A stretch of DNA of 64,000 nt, taken from Halopseudomonas sabulinigri. GTDB lineage: Bacteria; Pseudomonadota; Gammaproteobacteria; Pseudomonadales; Pseudomonadaceae. Positions 40,981 through 54,111 of the stretch are shown piece after piece. Under the pieces are notes generated by a model that made no database searches, was not told the origin of the DNA, and saw nothing but the letters and a program-made list of their open reading frames with translations. A program made the translations under genes and the position numbers. The stretch covers positions 35,153 through 99,152 of the forward strand of contig DRHT01000022.1 of assembly GCA_011053055.1 (NCBI GenBank), read 5' to 3'. The first letter of the stretch is position 1; each line of letters opens with the position of its first letter.

Positions 40981-41380
40981 CGTCAGGCCTCGGCTGCAGT
41001 ATCAACACTAGGCCGGCAAAAGCGACCACCAAATAGCAGAATAACGACAAGAACAGCTCTTGCGAGGACGCGCGCACGGCGAAAAAACATGCCACTGCCA
41101 CTAATACCACCAGCAGCAACTGCCCCCGCAAATCCCGCCAAAAACGACCACCTTGATGGCTCACCAATACCAATAACTGCAATACCGCACACACTGCCGC
41201 AAAACCGAGCATGATCGGACGCAGCAGACTGCTGACATCATCAATCAGCAACGGCGCCAAACCAATATGCTCAAGCGCGGGCAGCAACACAAAGTGAGCA
41301 GCCCAGACGCCACCCACCCATAGCGTCAATGCCAGCTGCCAGACTACTCGTCCGCGGCGACTAGCAGGTGCCGGCGTCAC
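40970..41380 (-). CDS. DUF4149-like membrane protein
   Basis: A 136-residue protein with four membrane helices and the N-terminal motif [21 protein letters not shown], in which W-x-G-x-x-W-x-x-H resembles the DUF4149 (TMEM205-like) family. The function is unknown. Its ATG overlaps the greA stop by 4 bases, so it is translated together with greA; a similar gene follows greA in other Pseudomonas. The TGA is part of the terminator stem. Confidence 0.85.
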   Translation of the reverse strand: MTPAPASRRGRVVWQLALTLWVGGVWAAHFVLLPALEHIGLAPLLIDDVSSLLRPIMLGFAAVCAVLQLLVLVSHQGGRFWRDLRGQLLLVVLVAVACFFAVRASSQELFLSLFCYLVVAFAGLVLILQPRPDEGR

Positions 41381-41850
41381 TTGTGGCTCACCTCGACCAA
41401 CTCATACTCCACCACACCGCCGGGCGTTCTCACGGCAACCACTTCGCCTTCTTCCTTGCCGATCAGGGCGCGGGCAATGGGCGAGCTAACAGAAATCTTG
41501 CGCAGCTTGATATCAGCCTCGTCGTCACCAACGATCTGGTAAACCACTTGCTCTTCGGTATCGACGTTAGCGATGGTCACAGTGGTGCCAAAGATCACCT
41601 TGCCCGTAGGCACGATAGTAGAGACATCAATCACCTGCGCATTCGACAAGCGACCTTCAATATCTCGAATACGCGCTTCAACCATGCCTTGCTGCTCGCG
41701 CGCAGCATGGTACTCGGCATTTTCCTTCAGATCGCCTAGCTCGCGCGCTTCTGCGATTGCTTGGGTAATCTGCGGACGCATCTCAGTCTTGAGGTGTTTC
41801 AGCTCGACTTCCAGGGCTTCGGCGCCCTGCTTTGTCATCGGGTATTTCAT
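41377..41850 (-). CDS. greA: Transcription elongation factor GreA
   Basis: A 157-residue factor that rescues backtracked RNA polymerase. The N-terminal coiled coil carries the acidic tip with [16 protein letters not shown], and the C-terminal FKBP-like domain has [16 protein letters not shown]. It follows carB by three bases, the conserved carA-carB-greA order. Confidence 0.97.
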   Translation of the reverse strand: MKYPMTKQGAEALEVELKHLKTEMRPQITQAIAEARELGDLKENAEYHAAREQQGMVEARIRDIEGRLSNAQVIDVSTIVPTGKVIFGTTVTIANVDTEEQVVYQIVGDDEADIKLRKISVSSPIARALIGKEEGEVVAVRTPGGVVEYELVEVSHK

Positions 41851-41853
41851 CGA

Positions 41854-44800
41854 TCAAATTCCTTTGTGCAGATCCTGGAGACGACGCACAGCGCGCTCCG
41901 GGCCAAATTGTAGTGCGGTACATACCGCCGCCCCACCAGCCAGTGTGGTGGTTGAGTAAACCTTGTGTTGTAGCGCGTTGCGACGAATCGAGTAAGAGTC
42001 AGCGATGGATTGACGACCTTCAGTGGTGTTAATCACCAAGGCAATCTCGTCATTCTTAATCATGTCGACAATATGCGGGCGCCCTTCCGTCACTTTGTTT
42101 ACGCGACGCACTGGCAAGCCGGCAGCTTCAATCACTTTGGCAGTGCCGCTGGTAGCGACCACTTCGAAGCCTAACTCGACCAGGTCGCGCGCCACGTCAA
42201 CTACAAACGGCTTATCGTCTTCGCGCACACTGATGAACACCCTACCGCTGGTTGGCAATACCTCGCCCGAGCCAAGCTGCGCCTTTGCAAAGGCTTCACC
42301 GAAGCTATCGCCAACACCCATTACCTCACCCGTCGATTTCATTTCTGGCCCAAGGATAGGGTCAACGCCTGGGAACTTGGCAAAGGGGAAGACAGCTTCC
42401 TTGACGCTGAAATAATTCGGCACTACCTCTTCGGTAAAGCCTATCTCTTCCAGCGTTTTACCCGCCATAACTCGCGCTGCAATTTTGGCCAATGACTGAC
42501 CAATACACTTGGAAACGAAAGGCACAGTACGCGAACCACGCGGGTTAACTTCAATAACGTAGATACGGTCGCCCTGCAGCGCCAACTGCACGTTCATCAG
42601 GCCGATAACGCCCAACTCCAATGCCATGCGCTTGACCTGATCGCGCATTTCATCCTGCACATGGGCCGGCAACGAGTATGGCGGTAGCGAACAAGCGGAA
42701 TCACCAGAGTGAACGCCTGCTTGCTCGATATGCTGCATGATCGCGCCTATGACTACCTGCTTGCCGTCGGACACTGCATCAATATCAACCTCAATGGCGC
42801 AGTTCAAGAAGTGATCCAGCAGCACCGGGCTGTCATTGGAGACTTTCACCGCATCGCGTAGATAGCGCTTGAGTTCGTCTTCTTGATAGACGATCTCCAT
42901 TGCGCGCCCGCCCAGCACGTAAGATGGACGCACCACCAGTGGGTAACCAATCTTGTTGGCGGCACGAATGGCCTCTTCTTCGCTGCGTACAGTAGCGTTC
43001 GGTGGCTGCAGCAGATTCAGACGCTCAACCATCTGCTGGAAGCGCTCACGATCCTCCGCCCGGTCGATAGACTCTGGGCTGGTACCGATGATAGGCACGC
43101 CGGCCTCTTCAAGTGCCCGCGCCAACTTCAATGGAGTCTGCCCGCCGTACTGCACAATCACGCCTTTGGGTTGCTCAACCCGAACGATTTCTAGCACGTC
43201 TTCCAGGGTGACTGGCTCGAAGTAAAGACGGTCAGAAATATCGTAGTCAGTCGATACGGTTTCCGGGTTGCAGTTAACCATGATGGTTTCGTAACCATCT
43301 TCGCGCAACGCCAGAGCAGCGTGTACACAGCAATAGTCGAACTCAATGCCTTGACCAATACGGTTTGGACCGCCGCCCAGGATCATGATCTTGTCACGCC
43401 CGGATGGGTTGGCCTCACACTCTTCCTCGTAGGTTGAGTACATGTAGGCCGTATCGGTAGCAAACTCAGCCGCGCAGGTGTCCACCCGCTTATAGACCGG
43501 GAAAATGTTCAACTTGTGACGTTGACGGCGCAGGCTTTTCTCACTGACCGCCAGCAACTGAGCCAAGCGAGTGTCGGAGAAGCCCTTACGCTTCAGGCGC
43601 CACATCAAGCTATAGTCGACATCAGCCAAACCCAGCGTCTTGAGCTTCTCTTCTTCTTTAACCAAGTCTTCAATCTGCACCAGGAACCAAGGGTCGATCT
43701 TGGTCAGATCAAAAATTTGCTGCATGCTCATACCGGCGCGGAACGCATCCGCCAGATACCAGATACGATCCGCACCCGGAACGGTCAGCTCCCGGGTTAA
43801 TTCGGTCTGCGCATCAGCCGCAGTCAAATCAACCTTGGGATCAAAGCCACAAGCGCCCACTTCCAACCCACGCAGCGCTTTCTGCATCGACTCTTGGAAG
43901 GTGCGACCAATGGCCATAACCTCACCTACCGACTTCATCTGCGTAGTCAGACGCGCATCAGCGTTGGGGAATTTTTCAAAAGCGAAGCGTGGGATCTTGG
44001 TCACCACGTAATCGATTGACGGCTCAAAAGAGGCTGGCGTGCGACCACCAGTGATATCGTTCTGCAGCTCATCCAAGGTGTAACCCACCGCCAGCTTGGC
44101 TGCGATTTTCGCAATCGGGAAGCCCGTAGCCTTGGAAGCCAGCGCCGAGGAACGCGATACCCGCGGGTTCATCTCGATAACCACCATACGACCAGTATCC
44201 GGGCAAATGCCGAACTGGACGTTAGAGCCACCCGTTTCAACACCAATCTCACGCAGCACCGCCAATGAGGCGTTACGCATGATCTGGTATTCCTTATCGG
44301 TCAGCGTCTGCGCCGGTGCCACAGTGATGGAGTCGCCCGTGTGCACACCCATTGGGTCGAAGTTTTCAATCGCGCAGACAATGATGCAGTTGTCATTTTT
44401 GTCGCGAACCACTTCCATCTCATATTCTTTCCAGCCAATCAGTGACTCATCGATCAGCAGCTCGCTGGTGGGCGACAGGTCCAGGCCCCGGTTACAGATC
44501 TCTTCGAACTCTTCGCGATTGTATGCAATGCCACCACCGGTGCCGCCCATAGTAAATGACGGGCGGATGATGCAAGGAAAGCCAACCTGATCCAGTACGC
44601 CGTATGCCTCGGTGAGGTTGTGAGCGATTCCCGAACGCGGGCAAGCCAGACCAATGGACTTCATGGCTTTATCGAAACGCGAACGATCTTCAGCTTTATC
44701 AATGGTGTCAGCGTTGGCACCAATCATCTCGACGTTGTATTTCTCCAGCACGCCGTGCTTTTCAAGATCTAGCGCACAGTTCAATGCGGTTTGACCGCCC

Positions 44801-45069
44801 ATGGTGGGCAACACAGCATCAGGACGCTCTTTTTCGATAATTTTGGCAACTGTTTGCCACTTGATCGGCTCGATGTAAGTAGCATCAGCCATCGAAGGAT
44901 CGGTCATGATGGTGGCTGGATTGGAGTTCACCAGGATGACCCGGAACCCCTCTTCCTGCAGCGCTTTACAGGCTTGCGCACCGGAGTAATCGAACTCACA
45001 GGCCTGGCCAATAACGATGGGGCCAGCGCCGAGGATCAGAATGCTTTTGATATCAGTACGTTTTGGCAT
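41854..45069 (-). CDS. carB: Carbamoyl-phosphate synthase large subunit
   Basis: A 1071-residue synthetase that makes carbamoyl phosphate for arginine and pyrimidines. Two homologous ATP-grasp halves are visible: the first with [21 protein letters not shown] and [12 protein letters not shown], the second with [21 protein letters not shown] and [11 protein letters not shown]. The C-terminal MGS-like allosteric domain follows after about residue 935. It is separated from carA by 34 bases. Confidence 0.97.
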   Translation of the reverse strand: MPKRTDIKSILILGAGPIVIGQACEFDYSGAQACKALQEEGFRVILVNSNPATIMTDPSMADATYIEPIKWQTVAKIIEKERPDAVLPTMGGQTALNCALDLEKHGVLEKYNVEMIGANADTIDKAEDRSRFDKAMKSIGLACPRSGIAHNLTEAYGVLDQVGFPCIIRPSFTMGGTGGGIAYNREEFEEICNRGLDLSPTSELLIDESLIGWKEYEMEVVRDKNDNCIIVCAIENFDPMGVHTGDSITVAPAQTLTDKEYQIMRNASLAVLREIGVETGGSNVQFGICPDTGRMVVIEMNPRVSRSSALASKATGFPIAKIAAKLAVGYTLDELQNDITGGRTPASFEPSIDYVVTKIPRFAFEKFPNADARLTTQMKSVGEVMAIGRTFQESMQKALRGLEVGACGFDPKVDLTAADAQTELTRELTVPGADRIWYLADAFRAGMSMQQIFDLTKIDPWFLVQIEDLVKEEEKLKTLGLADVDYSLMWRLKRKGFSDTRLAQLLAVSEKSLRRQRHKLNIFPVYKRVDTCAAEFATDTAYMYSTYEEECEANPSGRDKIMILGGGPNRIGQGIEFDYCCVHAALALREDGYETIMVNCNPETVSTDYDISDRLYFEPVTLEDVLEIVRVEQPKGVIVQYGGQTPLKLARALEEAGVPIIGTSPESIDRAEDRERFQQMVERLNLLQPPNATVRSEEEAIRAANKIGYPLVVRPSYVLGGRAMEIVYQEDELKRYLRDAVKVSNDSPVLLDHFLNCAIEVDIDAVSDGKQVVIGAIMQHIEQAGVHSGDSACSLPPYSLPAHVQDEMRDQVKRMALELGVIGLMNVQLALQGDRIYVIEVNPRGSRTVPFVSKCIGQSLAKIAARVMAGKTLEEIGFTEEVVPNYFSVKEAVFPFAKFPGVDPILGPEMKSTGEVMGVGDSFGEAFAKAQLGSGEVLPTSGRVFISVREDDKPFVVDVARDLVELGFEVVATSGTAKVIEAAGLPVRRVNKVTEGRPHIVDMIKNDEIALVINTTEGRQSIADSYSIRRNALQHKVYSTTTLAGGAAVCTALQFGPERAVRRLQDLHKGI

Positions 45070-45103
45070 AGTCTTTTCAACAAATCCTTGGGTGTTCCGG
45101 GGC

Positions 45104-46240
45104 TCAGGCGCGCTTGCTCATGGCATCGATAAAACGGTCGAACAAAGGGGCCACATCGTTCGGGCCAGGGCTCGCTTCAGGGTGACCCTGAAAGCTGAAA
45201 GCTGCCTTATCGGTTCGCTCGATGCCTTGCAGAGTGCCGTCGAACAGCGATTTGTGGGTCAGCCGCAGATTGGCCGGCAACGTCTTCTCGTCAACCGCGA
45301 AACCGTGGTTCTGACTAGTGATCATCACTACGCCGCTATCGAGATCTTGAACCGGGTGATTGGCACCGTGGTGGCCGTGGCCCATTTTCACTGTTTGGGC
45401 GCCGGAAGCGAGTGCCAGCAGCTGATGACCCAAGCAAATACCGAACACCGGAATATCGGTTTCCAGAATATCTTGAATAGCTTTAATAGCGTAATCACAA
45501 GGTTCAGGATCGCCCGGACCGTTGGACAGAAACACGCCATCGGGCTTCATCGCCAGCACGTCGGCAGCGGATGTTTGTGCTGGCACCACGGTCAAACGGC
45601 AGCCACGCGCAACCAGCATGCGTAGAATATTGAACTTCACGCCGTAATCGAAAGCCACCACGTGATAAGGCAAGTCTGCATCTGCACGCTCAGCATGGCT
45701 ATCGGTCGCCAAATCCCAAACGCTGGAGCGCCACTGATAAGACTCCTTTACCGACACCTCTTTGGCCAGGTCCATCCCCTTCAAACCAGGAAAGCCGCGC
45801 GCCAACTCGAGAGCCTGCTCGTCGGATATATCATCACCGGCCAGAAGACAGCCGCTCTGCGAGCCTTTCTCACGCAAAATACGGGTCAGACGACGGGTAT
45901 CGATGCCGGCAATGGCAACAATACCGTTGTCTTTAAGGTACTCATCCAGCGACTGCTTGCTACGCCAGTTGCTCGCTAGCAGAGGCAGGTCACGAATAAC
46001 CAAACCCGCCGCCTGCACCTTGTTTGACTCGACATCTTCCGGCGTTACACCGGTATTGCCGATATGCGGATAAGTCAGAGTAACGATTTGACGTGAGTAA
46101 GAGGGATCAGTAAGGATCTCCTGGTAACCGGTCATGGCCGTATTGAAAACGACCTCGCCGACGCTGGAGCCGTCGGCGCCGATGGACTCACCACGAAAAA
46201 CACTACCGTCGGCAAGTGCGAGAATGGCTGGCTTGGACAA
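45104..46240 (-). CDS. carA: Carbamoyl-phosphate synthase small subunit (glutaminase)
   Basis: About 378 residues that release ammonia from glutamine for CarB. The nucleophile is the Cys of GICLGHQL, with His and Glu in [12 protein letters not shown] place the start at the TTG at 46240 (giving [12 protein letters not shown]), with CGGAGG 5 bases upstream; the GTG at 46264 has no such site and its added residues do not fit. A terminator-like hairpin lies about 50 bases upstream, suggesting attenuation control. Confidence 0.95.
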   Translation of the reverse strand: MSKPAILALADGSVFRGESIGADGSSVGEVVFNTAMTGYQEILTDPSYSRQIVTLTYPHIGNTGVTPEDVESNKVQAAGLVIRDLPLLASNWRSKQSLDEYLKDNGIVAIAGIDTRRLTRILREKGSQSGCLLAGDDISDEQALELARGFPGLKGMDLAKEVSVKESYQWRSSVWDLATDSHAERADADLPYHVVAFDYGVKFNILRMLVARGCRLTVVPAQTSAADVLAMKPDGVFLSNGPGDPEPCDYAIKAIQDILETDIPVFGICLGHQLLALASGAQTVKMGHGHHGANHPVQDLDSGVVMITSQNHGFAVDEKTLPANLRLTHKSLFDGTLQGIERTDKAAFSFQGHPEASPGPNDVAPLFDRFIDAMSKRA

Positions 46241-46286
46241 GAAAACCTCCGAAAGGACTGACACGTTTCACCAAACGCGGGCTGCA

Positions 46287-46326
46287 CAAAAGCGGGAATG
46301 TAGTGTGTAAAACACAACATCCCGCT
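46287..46326 (-). promoter_or_regulatory. Terminator-like hairpin in the carA leader (candidate attenuator)
   Basis: On the minus strand an imperfect stem, AGCGGGATGTTGTGT pairing with ACACTACATTCCCGCT, ends in a TTTTG run at 46290-46287. It stands just before carA and could act as a leader terminator responsive to pyrimidines or arginine. The stem has a bulge and an A-A mismatch, so it is only a candidate. Confidence 0.5.
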
Positions 46327-46502
46327 CACAAAGGCTTTGTCAGATACGCGCTGAATAGACAGATTAGCGCAATAGTTTAACGGCTTGACCCCAAAATATC
46401 CATACCCGAGACCAGCATACCCATACAGGATGATGCAGCGTAATGCCTCAGAACGTGGCTTCATTCTCATCTGCTTCTGTGTTAAAACACGGCTTGGAAC
46501 AT

Positions 46503-46580
46503 TTGTAGCCGGGCGACAGCCCGACGTAGGCGGCGTAGACCGTCTCTCAGGCAGCATCGCCGAACGCCTGAGCTACACAA
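46503..46580. repeat. Hairpin-rich element with complementary ends upstream of an orphan gene
   Basis: A 72-base segment begins GTAG (46505) and ends CTAC (46576). It contains two internal stems, CGGGC-gaca-GCCCG and TCAGGC with GCCTGA. This organisation resembles REP-type dispersed repeats of Pseudomonas. It occupies part of a 349-base gene-free region between carA and the orphan gene; the rest holds the carA leader and nothing else I can name. Confidence 0.45.
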
Positions 46581-46613
46581 CAAAAACAAAAATGGACTCG
46601 GGGATTTTCCACC

Positions 46614-47378
46614 ATGGTATTGCACTTGAAACGTATCCTTGTGCTGGCATTGCTGTTCATGGCGCCACTCGCCCATGCTGATATCCAGCGACTGCAGCAA
46701 CTACATGAGTTTCGCAGCCAGGGATTCCTCGCAGGCACGTACATTCTGATCGACAACAATCTCTTTGAACGCGTACGGGAGCCCGGCAACCGCGAGATAT
46801 ATCGTGAAGCCCTAGGTGACATGGACAGCCTGCTCAGGCAAATGGGCGATCCCGGCGAACTCCGCCCACTGTATAACGACTTTGCCAGCCTGACCCGCGA
46901 GCTAGAGCAACTCCCCGAAGGCGAGCAAGCTTATTACGGCCTAGCGACGGTCAATCGCATCATGATGGCCCACGGCAAGCTAGAAAACGCCGCGGCCGAG
47001 CTCTATAACGCAGAAACCACCGATGCTCCCGCACCATTGCTGGCCTTGCACAAACAGAGTACTGAAATTAGTCGTATCTTATTGCTGTATGAAAACAACA
47101 TGTTCAGCTCAGTAGGCATCTACTTCATCCAAGCCCAAGAAGGTGTTTTCGACACCCTGGACGCGCGCATATCAGAAGGCTCGGCAGAACTTAAAAGCTT
47201 ACTGCCTGACCATCAAGACACATTTAACCAACTGGATAAGCAATACAGCTTTATCCAGCCACGCCTGATCAATCACCACACTGACTGGGTACCGACTATC
47301 GCTGCCTTCTACTTACACAAAAACATCGAAACCCTGGATACCTTATCCAGCGAGCAAGCTAGCCTAGCCAAAAATTAG
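46614..47378 (+). CDS. Exported helical protein of unknown function
   Basis: A 254-residue protein with a signal peptide (about residues 1-22, ending LAHA) and no membrane segment after it. The mature part looks almost entirely alpha-helical and has no cysteine, so it is probably periplasmic and not a lipoprotein. Recurrent Leu-rich amphipathic stretches such as LRQMGDPGELRPLYNDFASLTRELEQL suggest a helical bundle. It is inserted on the opposite strand between dapB and carA, which normally adjoin. A strong bidirectional terminator lies downstream. I do not recognise the family. Confidence 0.75.
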   Translation: MVLHLKRILVLALLFMAPLAHADIQRLQQLHEFRSQGFLAGTYILIDNNLFERVREPGNREIYREALGDMDSLLRQMGDPGELRPLYNDFASLTRELEQLPEGEQAYYGLATVNRIMMAHGKLENAAAELYNAETTDAPAPLLALHKQSTEISRILLLYENNMFSSVGIYFIQAQEGVFDTLDARISEGSAELKSLLPDHQDTFNQLDKQYSFIQPRLINHHTDWVPTIAAFYLHKNIETLDTLSSEQASLAKN

Positions 47379-47400
47379 GCCGGTCAGCAGCAAGACATAA

Positions 47401-47437
47401 AAAAAGCGCGTACTGCCTAAGCAGATACGCGCTTTTT
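47401..47437. terminator. Bidirectional terminator between the orphan gene and dapB
   Basis: AAAAAGCGCGTA pairs with TACGCGCTTTTT, and CTGC-CTAA-GCAG extends the stem with one bulged A. Runs of A and T on both sides make it work on either strand. It serves two convergent genes. Confidence 0.88.
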
Positions 47438-47454
47438 TATGGGCTAGCCTTTAA

Positions 47455-49415
<1,961 letters not shown>

Positions 49416-49450
49416 TTACTCAGTTCCCTTCACATTCGCTCAGCACAAAC

Positions 49451-49479
49451 GGCAACGCGGGAGAAGCTCCCGCGTTGCC
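49451..49479 (-). other. Strong stem-loop between dnaK and dnaJ
   Basis: GGCAACGCGGGAG and CTCCCGCGTTGCC form a perfect 13-base-pair stem with a 3-base loop. There is only a weak T run after it on the minus strand, so it could be a partial terminator or an RNA-stabilising element that sets the DnaK to DnaJ ratio. Confidence 0.7.
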
Positions 49480-49548
49480 TGGCAGAGTCGGCGTGCAGCT
49501 CTGTCGCAGCATTGCTACAGAGCCACAAAACCGTGGTTCATCAAAGAC

Positions 49549-51471
49549 TTACTTGTTGTCCTTGACCTCTTCGAACTCGGCATCGACAACGTCGTCGCCA
49601 TCATTACCTGCGTCGGCGTCAGCAGCCTGCGCATCAGCCTGGCCTGCTTGGGCCTGGTCGGCGTACATCTTCTGTACCAATGGACCTGATGCTTCAGACA
49701 GCGCATTGATTTTGGCTTCAATAGCGTCTTTATCATCGCTCTTAATAGCTGCTTCCAGATCAGTCAGCGCTGCTTCAATTGCTGTCTTCTCTTCTTCAGT
49801 GGCCTTATCACCCGCCTCAACCAACGTCTTGCGTGTCGCGTGTACCAACTGATCAGCTTGGTTGCGGGTGGTTACCAGCTCCTCAAACTTGCGATCTTCG
49901 TCAGCATTGGCTTCAGCGTCACGGACCATTTGATCAATCTCTTCATCCGTCAAACCGGAAGAAGCCTTGATCACGATGGACTGTTCTTTGCCGGTCGCCT
50001 TGTCTTTCGCAGACACGTTAAGAATACCGTTAGCATCGATGTCGAAAGCGACTTCAATTTGCGGCACGCCGCGCTGTGCTGGCGGAATATCGGCCAGATC
50101 GAAACGACCCAACGACTTGTTCTGGCTAGCCTGCTTGCGCTCACCTTGCAGCACGTGAATGGTCACGGCTGTCTGGTTGTCGTCAGCCGTCGAGAACACC
50201 TGAGACTTCTTAGTCGGAATAGTGGTGTTTTTCTCGATCAGAGCGGTCATTACACCACCCATGGTTTCGATACCCAAAGAAAGCGGCGACACATCAAGCA
50301 GCAGCACGTCTTTTACATCACCAGCCAGTACCGCACCTTGAATGGAGGCGCCAATGGCAACCGCCTCATCAGGGTTAACGTCTTTACGTGGCTCTTTATT
50401 AAAGAACTCGGAGACGGTTTTTTGTACTAGCGGCATACGCGTCTGACCACCAACCAAAATCACGTCGTCGATTTCGGAGATATCCAAACCTGCGTCCTTC
50501 ATAGCAACACGGCAAGGCTCGATGCTGCGCTTGATCAGTTCTTCAACCAACGATTCCAACTTGGCGCGGGTCACTTTCACGTTCAAGTGCTTAGGCCCCG
50601 TTGCATCTGCTGTGATGTACGGCAGGTTAACGTCGGTTTGCTGACTAGATGACAGCTCGATCTTGGCTTTTTCCGCAGCTTCCTTCAAACGCTGCAGGGC
50701 TAGCGGATCGTTGTGCAGGTCAACGCCATTTTCTTTCTTGAATTCATCCGCCAAATAGTCGATCAGGCGCATATCAAAGTCTTCGCCACCCAGGAAGGTG
50801 TCACCGTTGGTTGCCAGTACTTCAAACTGGTGTTCACCATCCACTTCAGCAATTTCAATTACCGAGATGTCGAAAGTACCGCCACCCAGGTCATAAACAA
50901 CGATAGTGGAGTCGCCACGCGCTTTGTCCATACCGTATGCAAGAGCCGCTGCGGTAGGTTCGTTGATGATGCGCTTGACCTCAAGCCCAGCAATCCGGCC
51001 CGCGTCTTTAGTAGCCTGACGCTGACTGTCGTTAAAGTAGGCTGGAACGGTGATAACCGCTTCAGTAACCGGCTCGCCAAGGTAGTCTTCGGCGGTCTTC
51101 TTCATTTTTTTCAGGACTTCAGCAGACACCTGCGGTGGCGCCATCTTCTCGTCGTTGACCTGAACCCAAGCGTCGCCGTTGTCGGCTTTAACGATTTTGT
51201 AAGGCACCAACTTGATGTCTTTCTGCACAACTTCTTCGTCAAAGCGACGACCGATCAGACGCTTTACTGCGTACAGAGTGTTGTGCGGGTTGGTAACAGC
51301 CTGACGCTTGGCCGACTGACCTACCAAGGTTTCGCCATCATTAGTGTAAGCGACGATGGAAGGTGTAGTGCGGCCACCCTCAGCATTCTCGATAACTTTG
51401 GCGACGCCGTTTTCCATGATGGAGACACAGGAGTTGGTGGTCCCCAGGTCGATACCGATAATCTTGCCCAT
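49549..51471 (-). CDS. dnaK: Chaperone DnaK (Hsp70)
   Basis: A 640-residue ATPase chaperone. The N-terminal nucleotide-binding domain has [13 protein letters not shown], the ATPase loop DLGGGTFD and the phosphate motif VGGQTRMP; the substrate-binding domain follows and the C-terminus ends [15 protein letters not shown], the typical acidic tail. The grpE-dnaK-dnaJ order and the heat-shock promoter upstream of grpE indicate sigma-32 control. Confidence 0.98.
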   Translation of the reverse strand: MGKIIGIDLGTTNSCVSIMENGVAKVIENAEGGRTTPSIVAYTNDGETLVGQSAKRQAVTNPHNTLYAVKRLIGRRFDEEVVQKDIKLVPYKIVKADNGDAWVQVNDEKMAPPQVSAEVLKKMKKTAEDYLGEPVTEAVITVPAYFNDSQRQATKDAGRIAGLEVKRIINEPTAAALAYGMDKARGDSTIVVYDLGGGTFDISVIEIAEVDGEHQFEVLATNGDTFLGGEDFDMRLIDYLADEFKKENGVDLHNDPLALQRLKEAAEKAKIELSSSQQTDVNLPYITADATGPKHLNVKVTRAKLESLVEELIKRSIEPCRVAMKDAGLDISEIDDVILVGGQTRMPLVQKTVSEFFNKEPRKDVNPDEAVAIGASIQGAVLAGDVKDVLLLDVSPLSLGIETMGGVMTALIEKNTTIPTKKSQVFSTADDNQTAVTIHVLQGERKQASQNKSLGRFDLADIPPAQRGVPQIEVAFDIDANGILNVSAKDKATGKEQSIVIKASSGLTDEEIDQMVRDAEANADEDRKFEELVTTRNQADQLVHATRKTLVEAGDKATEEEKTAIEAALTDLEAAIKSDDKDAIEAKINALSEASGPLVQKMYADQAQAGQADAQAADADAGNDGDDVVDAEFEEVKDNK

Positions 51472-51560
51472 ATTCTATTCTCCGAGTATTGCTGCCGCGT
51501 TTAGCCAGCGGCGAGGTTTATTCTGTGTATGAACCCTAGATGGGGTCATCAAAATTAATT

Positions 51561-52133
51561 TCAAGCCTGCTCATCAATCGACGGCGCGGGCTCTACAGGC
51601 GCCTTGCTGACGACTACCATGGCGGGACGCAACAAACGCCCACTCAGGGTGTAGCCCTTCTGGAACACCTTGATGACCGTATTGGGCTCAACGCTGTCGC
51701 GCTCTTCCATCGCCATGGCTTGATGGAATTCGGGGTTAAAGGGCTCGCCCTCAGGTACCACCGGCACAATCTGGAAACGACTCAGGGTGTCAGCAAACAT
51801 CTTCAGCGTCAGCTCAATGCCTTCACGCATCGGTTTGATGGCTGGGTCGTCCGGATTAGACAGTTCCATACCACGCTCTAGGCTATCGAGAATCGGCAGC
51901 AGGTCATTGGCAAAACGCTCCAATGCAAACTTATGCGCCTTTTCCACTTCTTGCTCCGCTCGGCGACGTGCGTTCTGCACGTCAGCTGCTGCGCGCAAAG
52001 ATTGATCCTGAGCAATTGCGAGCTGATCTTCCAGGCTAGCGATGCGGGCCGCAAGATCACCTTCAGGCGTATCCAGGGTCTCGTCTACCAGGCCATCCTG
52101 ATCCTGCAGATCGGGTCTCTGTTCATCTGCCAT
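51561..52133 (-). CDS. grpE: Nucleotide exchange factor GrpE
   Basis: A 190-residue exchange factor for DnaK. An N-terminal acidic segment, a long helix with [55 protein letters not shown], and the C-terminal beta domain ending [16 protein letters not shown] are all typical. It is the first gene of the heat-shock operon; a near-perfect sigma-32 promoter lies about 100 bases upstream. Confidence 0.96.
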   Translation of the reverse strand: MADEQRPDLQDQDGLVDETLDTPEGDLAARIASLEDQLAIAQDQSLRAAADVQNARRRAEQEVEKAHKFALERFANDLLPILDSLERGMELSNPDDPAIKPMREGIELTLKMFADTLSRFQIVPVVPEGEPFNPEFHQAMAMEERDSVEPNTVIKVFQKGYTLSGRLLRPAMVVVSKAPVEPAPSIDEQA

Positions 52134-52230
52134 CTGTTTCTCCTGTCATGCAAAAAAGGGGCGTACGGCGAGAGTCGATACGAACGCTGCACCGCCCAGC
52201 CCAGGTCTATTTAAGCCTTACTGGCAATCT

Positions 52231-52258
52231 ATATGGGGTCGCAATTCGCGGCTTCAAG
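52231..52258 (-). promoter_or_regulatory. Sigma-32 heat-shock promoter of grpE-dnaK-dnaJ
   Basis: Read on the minus strand, CTTGAA is followed after 14 bases by CCCCATAT, matching the sigma-32 consensus (CTTGAA, 13-15 bases, CCCCATNT) at every fixed position. It lies 98 bases before grpE. Confidence 0.9.
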
Positions 52259-52316
52259 GGGAATTAGGCAAGTGACGTTGATTTTACACTCCCTCTTGTC
52301 GACGCGAAGCAAACTA

Positions 52317-52332
52317 CTGTATAAATAACCAG
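52317..52332 (+). promoter_or_regulatory. LexA (SOS) box upstream of recN
   Basis: CTGTATAAATAACCAG has the CTG-N10-CAG form of the gammaproteobacterial LexA site, with an AT-rich core. It lies 26 bases before the recN start, where repression of this known SOS gene is expected. Confidence 0.85.
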
Positions 52333-52357
52333 AACACTTTCTCAGGGAGCGCGAGTC

Positions 52358-54031
52358 ATGCTGGTACACCTTGCGGTCAATAATTACGCCATCGTCGACC
52401 ACCTCGAACTAGAGCTGCGCGGCGGAATGAGTGTGATCTCGGGCGAAACCGGTGCAGGCAAATCGATCATGCTGGATGCCTTGGCATTGACCTTGGGCGG
52501 CCGTGCCGACAGCGGTGCCGTGCGCCCCGGCACAGACAAAGCCGACATTCTCGCCACCTTCGATGTAAGCGAGATTACCGAAGCACGTGAATGGTTAGAC
52601 CAGCGCGACCTGCAACAAGAAGATCACCAGGTGATCTTGCGCCGCGTGATTACCGCAGAGGGACGATCTCGCGGCTATATCAATGGCGCACCCTGCCCGC
52701 AGCAGGACCTACGCGCGCTTGGCGAAATGTTGATCGATATACACAGCCAGCACGAACACCAATCCCTACTTAAGACCGACACCCATCGCCGCCTGCTGGA
52801 CGAGTTCGCCGGCGCAGGCGACCTGGCGCGCCAGGTTCATCTCGCCGCACAGCGCTGCAAACAAACAGAGAAAACGCTCAAGCAGGTCAGCCAGCAAGGC
52901 GATGAGCAGGCTGCTCGCCAGCAGCTACTGGCTTACCAGCTCGACGAATTAGAGAACCTGGGTTTGCAAGACGGTGAGCAAGAATCGCTGGAGAACGAAC
53001 AGCGCCAATTGGCCAATGCCGATCAGATCCAACACTCTTGCCAGCAGGTCATCAATGTCTGCAGCGAGAACGATGCCGGCAGCGTGCTGGAAGCCCTAAC
53101 GGTCAGCTTACAGCGCTTGGACAGTGTGAAAGCGCACAACCCCCACTTGCGCGAAGCCAACGATTTGCTGGCCAGTGCGCAAATACAGATTGAGGAAGCC
53201 GTCGGCGAGCTGACGCGCTATTTGGACCACTTCGAAGCGGACCCAGAGCGCCAACAATATGTAGAAGAGCGCATGAGCGCGATCTTTGAACTGGCGCGCA
53301 AGCACCGCACTACCCCGCAAGAACTGCCTGCCTTGCAACAACGCCTGATCGACGAACTGGAAGCACAGCAACAACGTGGCGCGGATGCCGAGCAATTACA
53401 GGAAGAGCTGATCGCTTATCAAGAGCATTATAAAAAGCTGGCCGACAAGCTCTCTGCTAGCCGACACAAAGAAGCATTACGCCTGAGCAAAGCAGTCACC
53501 AAAGAAATACAGCAACTGGGCATGCCGGGCGGGCGCGTGGAGCTACAGCTCTCACCGCTCGACGCTGCGGGTTACTCAGTTACCGGGCAAGAAACGGTCG
53601 AGTTTCTGGTCAGCGCCAACCCAGGCCAGCCAGCCAAGCCGCTAGCCAAAGTGGCCTCCGGCGGCGAGCTATCACGTATTAGTTTGGGCATTCAGGTGAT
53701 TACCGCGCAAACCTCTCGTGTGCCTACGCTGGTATTCGATGAGGTCGACGTGGGCATCGGCGGCCCCACCGCTGAGATCGTTGGCCAGCTGCTGCGCCAG
53801 CTGGGCGCTCGCGGCCAGGTACTCACTGTGACGCACCTACCGCAGGTTGCAGCGCAAGGCCATCAGCACTTGTTTGTAAGTAAACAGCAGACCAAGCACG
53901 AAACTCGCACCTGTATTGACCAACTTGATGAGCAGGCCCGAGTGCAGGAGGTTGCACGCATGCTCGGCGGTATCGACTTGACCGATGAGTCCCTCGCGCA
54001 CGCACGCAAGCTGCTCTCAGCTGTGAGCTAA
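52358..54031 (+). CDS. recN: DNA repair protein RecN
   Basis: A 557-residue SMC-like ATPase in double-strand break repair. The Walker A motif is GETGAGKS at residues 29-36, a coiled coil spans about 150-370, and the ABC signature with Walker B follows as LAKVASGGELSRISLGIQV and LVFDEVDVGIGG. Length and order are typical. The LexA box upstream shows SOS regulation. Confidence 0.97.
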   Translation: MLVHLAVNNYAIVDHLELELRGGMSVISGETGAGKSIMLDALALTLGGRADSGAVRPGTDKADILATFDVSEITEAREWLDQRDLQQEDHQVILRRVITAEGRSRGYINGAPCPQQDLRALGEMLIDIHSQHEHQSLLKTDTHRRLLDEFAGAGDLARQVHLAAQRCKQTEKTLKQVSQQGDEQAARQQLLAYQLDELENLGLQDGEQESLENEQRQLANADQIQHSCQQVINVCSENDAGSVLEALTVSLQRLDSVKAHNPHLREANDLLASAQIQIEEAVGELTRYLDHFEADPERQQYVEERMSAIFELARKHRTTPQELPALQQRLIDELEAQQQRGADAEQLQEELIAYQEHYKKLADKLSASRHKEALRLSKAVTKEIQQLGMPGGRVELQLSPLDAAGYSVTGQETVEFLVSANPGQPAKPLAKVASGGELSRISLGIQVITAQTSRVPTLVFDEVDVGIGGPTAEIVGQLLRQLGARGQVLTVTHLPQVAAQGHQHLFVSKQQTKHETRTCIDQLDEQARVQEVARMLGGIDLTDESLAHARKLLSAVS

Positions 54032-54045
54032 AAGCAGACACTGTA

Positions 54046-54080
54046 AGCAGCAAAGCCAGACCTAAACGGTCTGGCTTTGC
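54046..54080. terminator. Bidirectional terminator between recN and fur
   Basis: CAGCAAAGCCAGACC pairs perfectly over 15 bases with GGTCTGGCTTTGCTG across a 5-base loop. The flanks are only moderately T-rich, but the convergent position fits. Confidence 0.8.
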
Positions 54081-54111
54081 TGTTAAAACGGACAGCTATA
54101 GCACTTGCTTA

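Noticed and set aside
50713..51504. 263-codon plus-strand open frame
   Set aside because: Antisense of dnaK with no ribosome site.
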